This document shows, piece after piece, positions 16,870-25,616 of a DNA stretch of 30,507 bases. Numbering within the stretch: position 1 is the stretch's first letter; each line of letters opens with the position of its first letter. The stretch covers positions 1-30,507 of the forward strand of contig JAKUNX010000001.1 of the NCBI GenBank assembly GCA_022451835.1, in the 5' to 3' direction. The notes beneath the pieces are model-generated. The model was not told the origin of the DNA. It saw only the letters and a list, made by a program, of their open reading frames with translations, and made no database searches. This stretch comes from Candidatus Poseidoniaceae archaeon. GTDB taxonomy: Archaea > Thermoplasmatota > Poseidoniia > Poseidoniales > Poseidoniaceae. The translations under genes were made by a program, and so were the position numbers.

Positions 16870-19443
16870 TCAAGAATAGCTTCCAAGATAAATGTAAATT
16901 TCTCCATCTTCAAAATCGACATATAGAGTTGATAATTCATTATTAGGCGGTGAGAATCTAAACTCATTTTCACCTTGAAGCAATTGATTTGTAGATTCCA
17001 ATATAATCCATTCTTCTGAATCATCACCAGATGTAGTTTGTACAATGTTAACTCTAGTTGTTACATTCTCAGGATTGTGAATTACAAATTCAGACATATT
17101 ACTTCCAGATAATTCTCCGTTTGCTGCTGATGCCCATAAAGAGGACCACATTCTATAAAAATTATTATTTCTTTCAAAAATCAGTTCAGGACCATATTCT
17201 ATAGAGATTAATTCATCTGGTTTTGGATACATATTTTCAGAACATAATGAAATTGTGTCCTGATCATCTAAGATCAACAATATTGAATCGTTTTGCTGAA
17301 TAGCAGGAATCAAAGATGTTGTACGATAATTTGTATTCCAAACCCATTGTTCAGATTGGTTAGATGGTTTCGTGGGGGTACTTACCATAGGATTCATTTG
17401 ACAACTTTGTTCGGATACCGACAATATATCTCCAGACTCTAATTCTGAACCCCACCCTCTAATTTCTGAAGAGTCAATTAAAGTTCCATTGCTAGGCGTA
17501 ATAAAACGAAGTGGTAACTTAGGTAATTTTGGTGAAAAGGTATGCTCACCGATTTGAATGACGTTCAAAACATAAGATCTAAGCAAAATTACTGGATCTT
17601 GCCCTTTAATACAAATCTCGGTTGCTTCTTGGCCAAATTCAGCTTCTAATCCTTGATGTCCTTCAATCCAGTACATTCTAGTTTCAAAATCGAAATCTGT
17701 ATCTGAATTTGGAAATGAAACATTGTAATCTTGTTCGGTATTTGAGAATACTTCAATACAACGCATTACATCATCTGAATCATAATTCATATACCAACTA
17801 GAATTGACATACTGAGGAAGGTCTGGTGTTAATTTCACAACTGATATTGATGGTTGTTCATCGATATATGTAATCAAATATATTTCCTCAGTTACTGGGC
17901 TATGTTGAGAAGACTTCCAACTTACATTCAAATTTACAGTTGATATCATGCCTGGCAGAATTTCATCACCACATCCCAAATCCGTTGTTGAGTCTTTATT
18001 ATCATCACTACAAAGCCAAGTAAAATCCCAATGTGAAGATACTACTCCATCCACCATTGCTAATTCAAGTTGCCAATTTTGGGTTATTGATGCAGTATTT
18101 ACAATATCTATTTCTAGAGACCCATTCCATGACTCATTGGTTTGAATAATAGAAATTTCGTCACTAAAATTGTAGTTTACATCATCATTCCAATCTTCAT
18201 CCATTGAATATGGAGTCTGACTAGGCAGACCTAATAAGAAAATCACGAATAATAAAATCCCCATACGCTTAAGACTTTCAAAATCAACCCCCTTAGGCTC
18301 ATTGAGGATTACTGGAATTCTACGGTCTGCACCCATCAATAATAACAAAGGAAACATTATTCCCAAAACTGGAAGCCAAATATTGAAATCTGCAAAAGCA
18401 TCAAACATCCAAGCAAATGCAAGAATTATTGCAAATAAAAACAGTTGATTGGTTGAATTTCTCGCCTCGGACATACTAGTTCTTGCAATTAGTAATCTTC
18501 CACCAGGGAAGGTAGGAATAGGAAGTAATGAAACCCAACCGAAGAAACATAACATTGAACCAGCTTTGGATAATGGGTGCGCCCATACGAGTTTTACAGT
18601 AACTTCATCTGCAAATAGTGGACTTAATAAATTAACAATCAAAGGCATTTCAGGAACATATTGCATCGATGAAATATGAACTAAGTTTGGCGTCAAATAT
18701 AATCCAATTACCCACAGCAATACTCCAGTTATAATCAATGTAGATGGAACTATCAAAGCGCTCCAACCCAACATTTCTCGGTCTTTCCAAGGCCTTGCAT
18801 CCATTCTTGGTAATGATGGAATAATCAATATACCAAACGGCCAAATCAAAAATGACTTTGGCATTAGACCAAGCGAAAATAATGAAATCGAAGGGTCTGG
18901 AATTGGTGTTAAGTGTCCAACTCGTAAACCATGTTTATCGGCATGCATCTTTTGTAGAAATGAGGCAAAAATAATTGCTGCAAAAATTGGTAATGTATAA
19001 CCGATCAAAGAATCAAGAAATAATGATTCAATAAACCAACCATCGCTTGGCCGGGCATCTTCAATCCATATCATACCTGCAATGGTAGCGGTAATCAAAG
19101 AAAAAGACCAAAATCCGATAGTGGTTTTTGATGACGGAAATTGCCTTTCAGGATAAGGTATTACTTGAATCAACCAAGGTTCGCCAGTTTGAAGTTTAGC
19201 CATCCAGCCAAGATTCTCTAAATGAATATTCAATCTATCTAAAGAATCATCAACATCTTCTGAGGATTTTTCATCAACTTTCCATACTGGCCATTTTGTC
19301 CCACCTAATTCTCCTGTGACAATGAAATATCTAGAGATAATATTGCTAAGCAAATCTTTCTGACCCCATACGTCTCGATGGGCTCTCAGTTGAGGTAAAT
19401 CATCCTTCAATTGCGTAGCAGTTTCTTCATTATCACTACTCAT
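16870..19443 (-). CDS. M50/S2P-like membrane protein, probably without protease activity, with large outer domain
   Basis: This 857-residue protein has the layout of archaeal site-2 proteases. A soluble N-terminal domain (GTKWPVWKV, then GEPWLIQVIPYPE) is followed by a membrane core of several helices between about 110 and 410, and then about 440 residues rich in Asn, Ser and acidic side chains that are probably outside the cell. The core contains FLQKMHADKHGLRVGHLTPI (162-181) and SLLPIPTFPGGRLLIA (305-320). In active S2P enzymes these places hold HExxH and a LPxxPLDGGR-type motif. Here the first His and the Glu are Leu163 and Gln164, and the Asp is Pro313; only His167 remains. It is therefore probably a pseudoprotease, though alignment is needed. 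A 65-base gap with GAGGTGG separates it from the atpD stop codon. Confidence 0.7.
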   Translation of the reverse strand: MSSDNEETATQLKDDLPQLRAHRDVWGQKDLLSNIISRYFIVTGELGGTKWPVWKVDEKSSEDVDDSLDRLNIHLENLGWMAKLQTGEPWLIQVIPYPERQFPSSKTTIGFWSFSLITATIAGMIWIEDARPSDGWFIESLFLDSLIGYTLPIFAAIIFASFLQKMHADKHGLRVGHLTPIPDPSISLFSLGLMPKSFLIWPFGILIIPSLPRMDARPWKDREMLGWSALIVPSTLIITGVLLWVIGLYLTPNLVHISSMQYVPEMPLIVNLLSPLFADEVTVKLVWAHPLSKAGSMLCFFGWVSLLPIPTFPGGRLLIARTSMSEARNSTNQLFLFAIILAFAWMFDAFADFNIWLPVLGIMFPLLLLMGADRRIPVILNEPKGVDFESLKRMGILLFVIFLLGLPSQTPYSMDEDWNDDVNYNFSDEISIIQTNESWNGSLEIDIVNTASITQNWQLELAMVDGVVSSHWDFTWLCSDDNKDSTTDLGCGDEILPGMISTVNLNVSWKSSQHSPVTEEIYLITYIDEQPSISVVKLTPDLPQYVNSSWYMNYDSDDVMRCIEVFSNTEQDYNVSFPNSDTDFDFETRMYWIEGHQGLEAEFGQEATEICIKGQDPVILLRSYVLNVIQIGEHTFSPKLPKLPLRFITPSNGTLIDSSEIRGWGSELESGDILSVSEQSCQMNPMVSTPTKPSNQSEQWVWNTNYRTTSLIPAIQQNDSILLILDDQDTISLCSENMYPKPDELISIEYGPELIFERNNNFYRMWSSLWASAANGELSGSNMSEFVIHNPENVTTRVNIVQTTSGDDSEEWIILESTNQLLQGENEFRFSPPNNELSTLYVDFEDGEIYIYLGSYS

Positions 19444-19508
19444 AAGGCCACCTCACATCAAGTGGGTGTAGTTCTTTCCTACTTTAATCATCGTTGAAAT
19501 TATCAAAA

Positions 19509-20126
19509 TCATTTATTCTTGAAACGTTTCAATCTAAATGTTTCTTCCCGCTCCATTTCCTCAAGTCTAAGTTGAATGAATACCTTCGCTTCTTCGAGTT
19601 CTGGAATAACCTTGAACTCAAGAGCATTGACTCTTCTTTTAGTTGCTTCAATCTCTTCTAGAAGTCGCTTAAGTGTTGCTTCCATTTCAGACGCAGTGAC
19701 TATCTTCTCAATTAATTCGCTAAACGAATCGCTGGCTTCATCGATATAGGGGGATGACCCGATATATCCGACTCCACGCTCTTGGAAAGTCGACTTTAGG
19801 TTAGTACCACTGACACTTGGGACTACTACTCCCATAATGTTTCTACGCTCTACTTCAACCTCAGGATGAGCGCTGTTAGCAATAGCCGCTGCTCTAACTG
19901 CTAGACCTCCATCAATTGCATTAGCTAGATCTATCCTTTGTTTAGCAAGTCGATAAGCATCTGTGAGTTGTCGTTTTGCTTCTATCATCTTTGACAACAG
20001 TTGCCTAAATTCATGAAACAAACCATCTCTTTTCATTTTCAAAAGCTTGTAACCATTTTTAGTCTGCTTAATTCGAGTCTTCAATTTGATTAATTCACTG
20101 CGAGTTGGTTTAATGTCCAATGCCAT
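19509..20126 (-). CDS. atpD: A-type ATP synthase subunit D (central stalk)
   Basis: Subunit D is the coiled-coil rotor axle inside the A3B3 head. The 205-residue protein starts with the family pattern DIKPTRSELIKLKTRIKQTK and GYKLLKMKRDGL, and has the matching C-terminal helix TKRRVNALEFKVIPELEEAK. The length is normal. AAGGAG lies shortly before ATG 20126. It is the last ATPase gene in the operon, 19 bases after the atpB stop codon. The lysine- and arginine-rich end (FRLKRFKNK) is typical. Confidence 0.95.
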   Translation of the reverse strand: MALDIKPTRSELIKLKTRIKQTKNGYKLLKMKRDGLFHEFRQLLSKMIEAKRQLTDAYRLAKQRIDLANAIDGGLAVRAAAIANSAHPEVEVERRNIMGVVVPSVSGTNLKSTFQERGVGYIGSSPYIDEASDSFSELIEKIVTASEMEATLKRLLEEIEATKRRVNALEFKVIPELEEAKVFIQLRLEEMEREETFRLKRFKNK

Positions 20127-20145
20127 GAAAAACTCTCCTTATTCA

Positions 20146-21522
20146 CTATTTGTTATCTGGATGATACTTCTCAATCCACTTTTGGTCGAATCTTACTAGA
20201 TACTTTGTGTCAATAGATGACATCAAATTCCAGCACAAATCAAGTGTTTCATCTATCGAACGGTCTTCGTCTCTGGTTTGACGAAGGAATTTATCTTCAA
20301 AAATACCAGAGAAGTCAAGCAATTGCTTGTCACGTTCGTTTAGAGCATCTTCACCGACAATTGCAACTAGACCTCTCAATTCTCTTCCTTGAGCATATGC
20401 AGCATACATCTGGTCAGAAACTGATTTGTGATCTTCTCTTGTTGTCTTCTCACCGATACATGAACCCATCAGTCGAGAAAGCGATGGTAGAACGTTAATC
20501 GGCGGATAAATACCCTGTTGGTGTAATTCTCTTGAAATAACAATTTGTCCTTCGGTAATATATCCTGACAAGTCAGGGATTGGATGCGTGATATCGTCAC
20601 CAGGCATAGTCAAAATTGGGAATTGAGTGATTGAACCCTTCTTACCCTTTACAATACCTGCACGCTCATACAGCATAGCCAAATCAGTATACATATAACC
20701 TGGATAACCTCTTCTTCCTGGAACTTCTTCTCTAGCAGCACCAATTTGTCTTAGAGCATCACAATAATTAGTCATGTCAGTATAGATAACTAGAACGTGA
20801 TAATCCTTCTCGAAAGCCAAATACTCTGCTGCAGTTAATGCAAGTCTTGGAGTAATAATTCTCTCAACAGCTGGATCGTCCGCTAGATTAACGAATAATA
20901 CCGCATTCTCAAGAGCACCTGTTCTTTCAAGATCGCTTCTAAAGAAGTTATATTCTTCAGCAGTGATTCCCATAGCACAGAATACCACAATAAATTCTTC
21001 ATCAGAACCTTTCAATTTTGCTTGCCTAGCGATTTGTAGAGCAATGTCATTGTGTGGCAAACCTGATGCTGAGAAAATAGGCAACTTTTGCCCACGAACT
21101 AGAGTAGTACAACAATCAATGGCTGAGATTCCAGTTTGAATGAAATCGTGTGGGCTTTGTCTACTGTATGGGTTAATCGCTGCGCCAATGATATCTGCAT
21201 TTTCCTCAGCAACAATTGCTGGACCACCGTCTCTTGGTCTTCCAGCCCCATCAAGAATCCTTCCTACCAACTCAGTACTTACTGGTAATTTGAAAACATC
21301 TCCCATGAAAGTAACTCCAGATTCTCTATTGATTTTAGCTGTCCCCTCGAAAACTTGAACGATAACTAAATCATCAGAAGTATCGAGAACTTGACCATTC
21401 TTGATTGAACCATCAGATAGCCTGATTGTTACGATTTCACCAAAAGCAACTGGTTCAGTTTTGTTCAAAAAGACCAGCGGCCCCTTAACGTCAGTAATTG
21501 TCCTGTATTCTTTTCCACTCAT
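20146..21522 (-). CDS. atpB: A-type ATP synthase subunit B (regulatory head subunit)
   Basis: Subunit B alternates with subunit A in the hexameric head and contributes the arginine finger. The 458-residue protein shows ITDVKGPLVFLNKTEPVAFG, the degenerate nucleotide-loop region SASGLPHNDIALQIARQA without a P-loop lysine, as expected for this subunit, and EEVPGRRGYPGYMYTDLA, MPGDDITHPIPDLSGYITEG and LPSLSRLMGSCIGE. Length and motifs are those of a complete gene. GGAGG lies well placed before ATG 21522, 11 bases after the atpA stop codon. Confidence 0.97.
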   Translation of the reverse strand: MSGKEYRTITDVKGPLVFLNKTEPVAFGEIVTIRLSDGSIKNGQVLDTSDDLVIVQVFEGTAKINRESGVTFMGDVFKLPVSTELVGRILDGAGRPRDGGPAIVAEENADIIGAAINPYSRQSPHDFIQTGISAIDCCTTLVRGQKLPIFSASGLPHNDIALQIARQAKLKGSDEEFIVVFCAMGITAEEYNFFRSDLERTGALENAVLFVNLADDPAVERIITPRLALTAAEYLAFEKDYHVLVIYTDMTNYCDALRQIGAAREEVPGRRGYPGYMYTDLAMLYERAGIVKGKKGSITQFPILTMPGDDITHPIPDLSGYITEGQIVISRELHQQGIYPPINVLPSLSRLMGSCIGEKTTREDHKSVSDQMYAAYAQGRELRGLVAIVGEDALNERDKQLLDFSGIFEDKFLRQTRDEDRSIDETLDLCWNLMSSIDTKYLVRFDQKWIEKYHPDNK

Positions 21523-21533
21523 GATTATCCCTC

Positions 21534-23273
21534 CTAGTTACCCTCCACGGTACCCGCTATTTCAGCGGTCATTTTCTTGACCATATCATCTATATCATCG
21601 ATATAGCCTTTCTCAAATCTACCTCTCATTAGATCGGTTCTTGATTGTACGTTAACAACATCGTTCAGTTGTGCACCTGAAGCCATTGCTGACTTGGCTG
21701 ATTCTTGGAAAGAAAGAATAGCTTTTGCCATTTTATATTGCAAGTTTATATCACAATAAGCATCAACTTCATGGAAACCATTCTGTTGTAAGAAGAATTC
21801 TCTAATCATTCTAGCAACCTCAAGAGTTAGTTGTTGATCAACTGGAAGAGCGTCAGAACCTACAAGTTGAACAATTTCTTGCAACTCCGATTCAATTTGT
21901 AACAGACCACTGACTTGAGTTCTAATTTCAGGGAAATCTTGAGCAATATTATCTCTAAACCACTGATCTAAACTTTGTGGGTAAAGAGAGTATGAATTGA
22001 GCCAGTTAATCGCTGGGAAGTGTCTTTGTCTGGCCAAACCAGCATCTAGACCCCAGAAAACTTTGACAATTCTTAGAGTTCCTTGTGAAACCGGTTCTGA
22101 AATATCTCCACCAGGTGGCGATACAGCACCAATAACAGTAACTGATCCGTCATCTCCGTTTAGAGTTTCAACACGTCCTGCACGTTCATAAAATTCTGCA
22201 ATTCTAGATGATAGATAAGCAGGATATCCTTCTTCACCAGGCATTTCTTCAAGACGTGAGGAAATCTCACGCATTGCTTCAGCCCATCTAGAAGTTGAAT
22301 CAGCCATCAGTGCTACATCGTATCCCATATCTCTAAAATACTCAGCAATTGTAATTCCTGTATATACAGAAGCTTCACGAGCAGCTACAGGCATGTTTGA
22401 AGTATTAGCAATCATCACGGTTCTATTCATCAAAGGCTTACCTGTGTTAGGGTCGATTAGATGTGGGAATTCATCCAAAACTTCTGTCATTTCATTACCA
22501 CGCTCACCACAGCCGATGTAAACTACAAGTTGTGCATCGGAGTACTTAGCTAGTGATTGTTGAGTTACTGTCTTTCCTGAACCGAATGGACCAGGAATAC
22601 CTGCTGCACCACCTTTTGCAAGTGGGAATAGGAAATCGAGAATTCTCATTCCAGTAACTAGAGGTGTATCAGGGGCATATTTTTGTCGATAAGGTCTTGG
22701 AGACCTTACAGGCCACTTCTGCATCATTTGAAGTTCAGTACCATCATCGAGGGTACAAACTGTTTGAGTTACGTTGAAGTCACCAGATTTGATACTCTTC
22801 ACTTTGCCACTCTTTCCGGGAGGAACCATGATTTTGTGGACAATAGTTTCAGTTTCTTGGACATGACCAATAACTTGGCCACTTGCTAATTCATCACCCT
22901 TTCCTACGACTGCCTCAAAGGTCCATTTCTTCTCTAAATCGAAAGCATCGGCGTCCACACCTCTTGTGATAAACACACCCATGACCTCCTCGAGAGTCGC
23001 TAATGGTCTTTGGATTCCATCATAAATCTGGGTTAACAGACCGGGACCCAAAGATACAGAAAGCGTCTCTTCTGTATTCAATACTGGTTCACCTGGTCTA
23101 ATACCAGAGGTATCTTCGTAAACCTGTATAACCGCTTTATCGCCGTGAAGTTCAATTACTTCACCCATAAGACCTTCATGGCCTACTCTTACAACGTCAT
23201 ACATAGCTGCGTTCATTCCAGTAGCGGTTACAACCGGACCGGATATTCGGTATATTACTCCTTCATTGCTCAT
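21534..23273 (-). CDS. atpA: A-type ATP synthase subunit A (catalytic)
   Basis: Subunit A carries the catalytic sites for ATP synthesis or hydrolysis. The 579-residue protein has the P-loop GPFGSGKTV (228-236), the non-homologous insert typical of A/V-type enzymes before it (about 110-200), GCGERGNEMTEVLDEFPHL, the MADSTSRWAEAMREISSRLE segment with EEMPGEEGYPAYLSSR, and SPPGGDISEPVSQGTLRIVK. No intein interrupts the P-loop. GGAGG precedes ATG 23273 with good spacing. The gene lies 22 bases after atpF. Confidence 0.98.
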   Translation of the reverse strand: MSNEGVIYRISGPVVTATGMNAAMYDVVRVGHEGLMGEVIELHGDKAVIQVYEDTSGIRPGEPVLNTEETLSVSLGPGLLTQIYDGIQRPLATLEEVMGVFITRGVDADAFDLEKKWTFEAVVGKGDELASGQVIGHVQETETIVHKIMVPPGKSGKVKSIKSGDFNVTQTVCTLDDGTELQMMQKWPVRSPRPYRQKYAPDTPLVTGMRILDFLFPLAKGGAAGIPGPFGSGKTVTQQSLAKYSDAQLVVYIGCGERGNEMTEVLDEFPHLIDPNTGKPLMNRTVMIANTSNMPVAAREASVYTGITIAEYFRDMGYDVALMADSTSRWAEAMREISSRLEEMPGEEGYPAYLSSRIAEFYERAGRVETLNGDDGSVTVIGAVSPPGGDISEPVSQGTLRIVKVFWGLDAGLARQRHFPAINWLNSYSLYPQSLDQWFRDNIAQDFPEIRTQVSGLLQIESELQEIVQLVGSDALPVDQQLTLEVARMIREFFLQQNGFHEVDAYCDINLQYKMAKAILSFQESAKSAMASGAQLNDVVNVQSRTDLMRGRFEKGYIDDIDDMVKKMTAEIAGTVEGN

Positions 23274-23295
23274 ATTTTTTCCTCCTAATTGGAAT

Positions 23296-23595
23296 TCATT
23301 TCCATAAGTCGACTCCTATTGCCTTGCGTATCGTATCTCGCAAAGTTGTATCCTCTTCAGTACCAATTCCTAGTACTGTAGGGGTTACAGATGCAGAAAG
23401 TTGATTTCTCAATCTTTCTGGCAAGGTTGAAATTATTGAAGAGTCGATAACAATAATTCCAACCTCTTTTGAATTTAGTAGTGATTTTAATTGGGATGAT
23501 GTTTCTTCATCATTTTCTGGATTAAAGATATTTGAGATTCCTGCTAATTGGAATCCGAGTGTAAACTCTTGAGAACCTAATACAGCCAACTCCAT
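23296..23595 (-). CDS. atpF: A-type ATP synthase subunit F
   Basis: Subunit F is a small central-stalk protein that sits on subunit D. The 99-residue sequence follows the family pattern: MELAVLGSQEFTLGFQLAGI at the N-terminus, EVGIIVIDSSIISTLPERLR in the middle and LRDTIRKAIGVDL at the C-terminus. GAGGTGA lies six bases before ATG 23595. The operon position between C and A is canonical for archaea. Confidence 0.93.
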   Translation of the reverse strand: MELAVLGSQEFTLGFQLAGISNIFNPENDEETSSQLKSLLNSKEVGIIVIDSSIISTLPERLRNQLSASVTPTVLGIGTEEDTTLRDTIRKAIGVDLWK

Positions 23596-23604
23596 TTAAT
23601 CACC

Positions 23605-24657
23605 TCATAATATGTGTGCTTCGAGCACTTCTGGCGCTAAGCCAGCAAATCTTCCTCTAACTATTATTCTCAAATCAGCAACTTCTTGAACTTTCATAGC
23701 AACATAGTATACTATCGGTAAAGCAGAAATGGGATGGAGATATCTCATTTTTTTCATGAACTTATATTCCCTTTCCTTAAACCAAGTAACTACTGAATCT
23801 AGGCTTTTTGAATTGGCCACTTCTTGCAATAAAACTTCAAAATGCGCCATATCAAACTTAGATGATGTTCTAAGAATGTCCATCATTGCTGATTTACCTC
23901 CTGCGGCGATCGTGGAAAAAGACCTATTAGGCAATATCTTACCACCTGGAATCAACATTTGAGATATTTCTTCAGAAGAAATTCCAATCGATTCAGATTC
24001 AAGAATGTTCATAATATTGCGATGGTCTATTTCTAAAGACAGATAATCTTTCAAATATCGCGTTGCAGGATTATTGGCTTTCAAAGTTTTGAGAGCCGAT
24101 TTGAAATAATGCCTATCAAGAGCATCTTCATAATCTGAGAGTTTAGAATCTTCAGGTAATGCATTCAAATCAGAACCGAATGGTTTCCTACGCATTTGTA
24201 AAACTGCTGAACGAATATCATCGGATGTTTCAATAATTTTTAGCCACGGGGTATTGATTTCATTAAGATCAGGTAAAATCGAATTAGATACTTTCTCCAA
24301 AGAAACTTCATTCAAAACGGAACGAAGAACTACCTTTGCATTTTGATATTCAAAGCGAGATGTATAAATTTCAACAACGTCCTTGATTTTACCATTACAC
24401 ATTTTGAGGATATTAGATAATTCTGCCTCTAAGTTATGCGTTAATGCAGCCTCAACTAAATCGGCACCTGACAGCTTACCTGCATAGAGATTGACCTCAT
24501 CGGCGTAACCCATGTTACTAACCGAAGCGGTCAGTTGATCAGTTGATTGGTTAATCAATTGGCGCATTCGTGCCAAATCTGCAAGTTTCTTTCTTCGAGA
24601 TTTTGCTCTCGAAGCAACATATGCAGTATTACCAACCAAATTCTTCACCTCATTCAA
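23605..24657 (-). CDS. atpC: A-type ATP synthase subunit C (rotor adaptor)
   Basis: Subunit C (the d-subunit counterpart) links the proteolipid ring to the central stalk. The 350-residue helical protein begins with NTAYVASRAKSRRKKLADLA and shows SLEIDHRNIMNILESESIG in the repeat region and ISALPIVYYVAMKVQEVADL with RIIVRGRFAGLAPEVLEAHI at the end, as usual for this family. The frame opens with TTG at 24657; GTG at 24648 is an alternative start lying next to the atpE stop codon (TGAGGTG). No ATG is available before residue 31. Either non-ATG start is consistent with translational coupling to atpE. Confidence 0.92.
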   Translation of the reverse strand: MNEVKNLVGNTAYVASRAKSRRKKLADLARMRQLINQSTDQLTASVSNMGYADEVNLYAGKLSGADLVEAALTHNLEAELSNILKMCNGKIKDVVEIYTSRFEYQNAKVVLRSVLNEVSLEKVSNSILPDLNEINTPWLKIIETSDDIRSAVLQMRRKPFGSDLNALPEDSKLSDYEDALDRHYFKSALKTLKANNPATRYLKDYLSLEIDHRNIMNILESESIGISSEEISQMLIPGGKILPNRSFSTIAAGGKSAMMDILRTSSKFDMAHFEVLLQEVANSKSLDSVVTWFKEREYKFMKKMRYLHPISALPIVYYVAMKVQEVADLRIIVRGRFAGLAPEVLEAHIL

Positions 24658-25213
24658 ATAATATGCTATTTACTTCAGACAATGACTGTCCCCAAGCGGT
24701 ATCAAGTAGAGTATCAAATCTCATGTCATATGAGACAGAACCATCAGCGGCCTCGAGAATAAATCCTCCAAGACCATCAACTGATTCACCAACCTTTCGC
24801 TTCCCTTTAAGATCGCTAAGTGCTTTTTTATCAACTTCAACAGGTCTAATAATAAAATCTGAAGATGCTAATTTATTTGCTTTTGACATCAGTGATTTTA
24901 GCATACTTGCTCGACCTTTGAATCCAGGGTCTGCAAGTTGTTCTTTAACCGCTGCATGGGTACTATCCATTGCTTCTCTCTTAGCGATTAATATCGCCTT
25001 TTGATTAGCCTGTCTAGCACTTGCAACGACTTCTCTAGATATTTGAGATACTTCACGATCGGCACGTAAGTTGGCTTCATTAGTGATACTCGAAGCTTTG
25101 TCTTTTGCTTCATCAATAATTTGCTTTGCTTCAGCCTTGGCTTCATCAATTATTGCTTTCGCATCTGCTTCAGCGGATGCTGCAATATCTTTGGCCAATG
25201 TTTCAAGCGTCAT
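24650..25213 (-). CDS. atpE: A-type ATP synthase subunit E (peripheral stalk)
   Basis: Subunit E forms the peripheral stalk with subunit H. The 187-residue protein begins with a long Ala/Lys/Glu-rich coiled coil (LAKDIAASAEADAKAIIDEA, then KAEAKQIIDEAKDKASSI) followed by a globular C-terminal domain (GLGGFILEAADGSVSYDMRF). I start at ATG 25213, which has GGAGG eight bases before it; the frame is open to 25255 but the extra residues do not fit the family. The stop codon overlaps the start region of subunit C. Confidence 0.93.
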   Translation of the reverse strand: MTLETLAKDIAASAEADAKAIIDEAKAEAKQIIDEAKDKASSITNEANLRADREVSQISREVVASARQANQKAILIAKREAMDSTHAAVKEQLADPGFKGRASMLKSLMSKANKLASSDFIIRPVEVDKKALSDLKGKRKVGESVDGLGGFILEAADGSVSYDMRFDTLLDTAWGQSLSEVNSILFE

Positions 25214-25265
25214 CTTTATTCCTCCATTTACTCCAACAGTCAAAATGACTGTCAAAGGTCAATGT

Positions 25266-25586
25266 TCACTGTAGGAACAATGGCAATGCGCCCAAGATAA
25301 CGATAGATTCTGGTAGAGCTGTGAAGATCAGTGCGTAACCGAACTTGCTGCCGTCCTCGGCAAGCATGCCGACTGCAGCACTACCAATTGCAGCTTGTGA
25401 GTAACCAGCACCTAGTCCGGCTAATCCTAGCGCAATACCAACACCGATGTTACCGATGTTTCCTACGTTCGTATCTTCTCCACTATCTTCTGCAGCATCT
25501 TGTGCGGCGACACCTTGTGCTACAAGGGTCAATGCCAGCAAGACGATCAGTGTTCTTAGGCTCATTTTCAGGGTATTCTTGTTCAT
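25266..25586 (-). CDS. atpK: A-type ATP synthase subunit K (proteolipid ring) with signal peptide
   Basis: The ring subunit carries the coupling ion across the membrane. The 106-residue precursor has a signal-peptide-like start (LRTLIVLLALTLVAQGVAAQ), an acidic segment of about 15 residues and then one two-helix hairpin. Helix 1 is VGIALGLAGLGAGYSQAAIG and helix 2 carries the ion-binding glutamate in ALIFTALPESIVILGALPLF. Gln in helix 1 and Ser after the Glu could act as sodium ligands, but the Tyr seen in classical sodium rings is absent, so H+ or Na+ remains open. GGAGG (25595-25599) sits eight bases before ATG 25586. A two-helix hairpin makes it the small, c-type form rather than the duplicated four-helix form. 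Confidence 0.95.
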   Translation of the reverse strand: MNKNTLKMSLRTLIVLLALTLVAQGVAAQDAAEDSGEDTNVGNIGNIGVGIALGLAGLGAGYSQAAIGSAAVGMLAEDGSKFGYALIFTALPESIVILGALPLFLQ

Positions 25587-25616
25587 TTTTGCTACCTCCT
25601 TTTTTTGTCCGATGGA

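Noticed and set aside
21534..23273. Intein in the catalytic ATPase subunit
   Set aside because: The P-loop and flanking sequence are continuous and the length, 579 residues, is normal.
24570..25004. 144-residue open frame on the plus strand opposite subunit E
   Set aside because: It is a shadow of atpE and atpC, has no ribosome site and no recognisable motif, and both opposite genes are certain.
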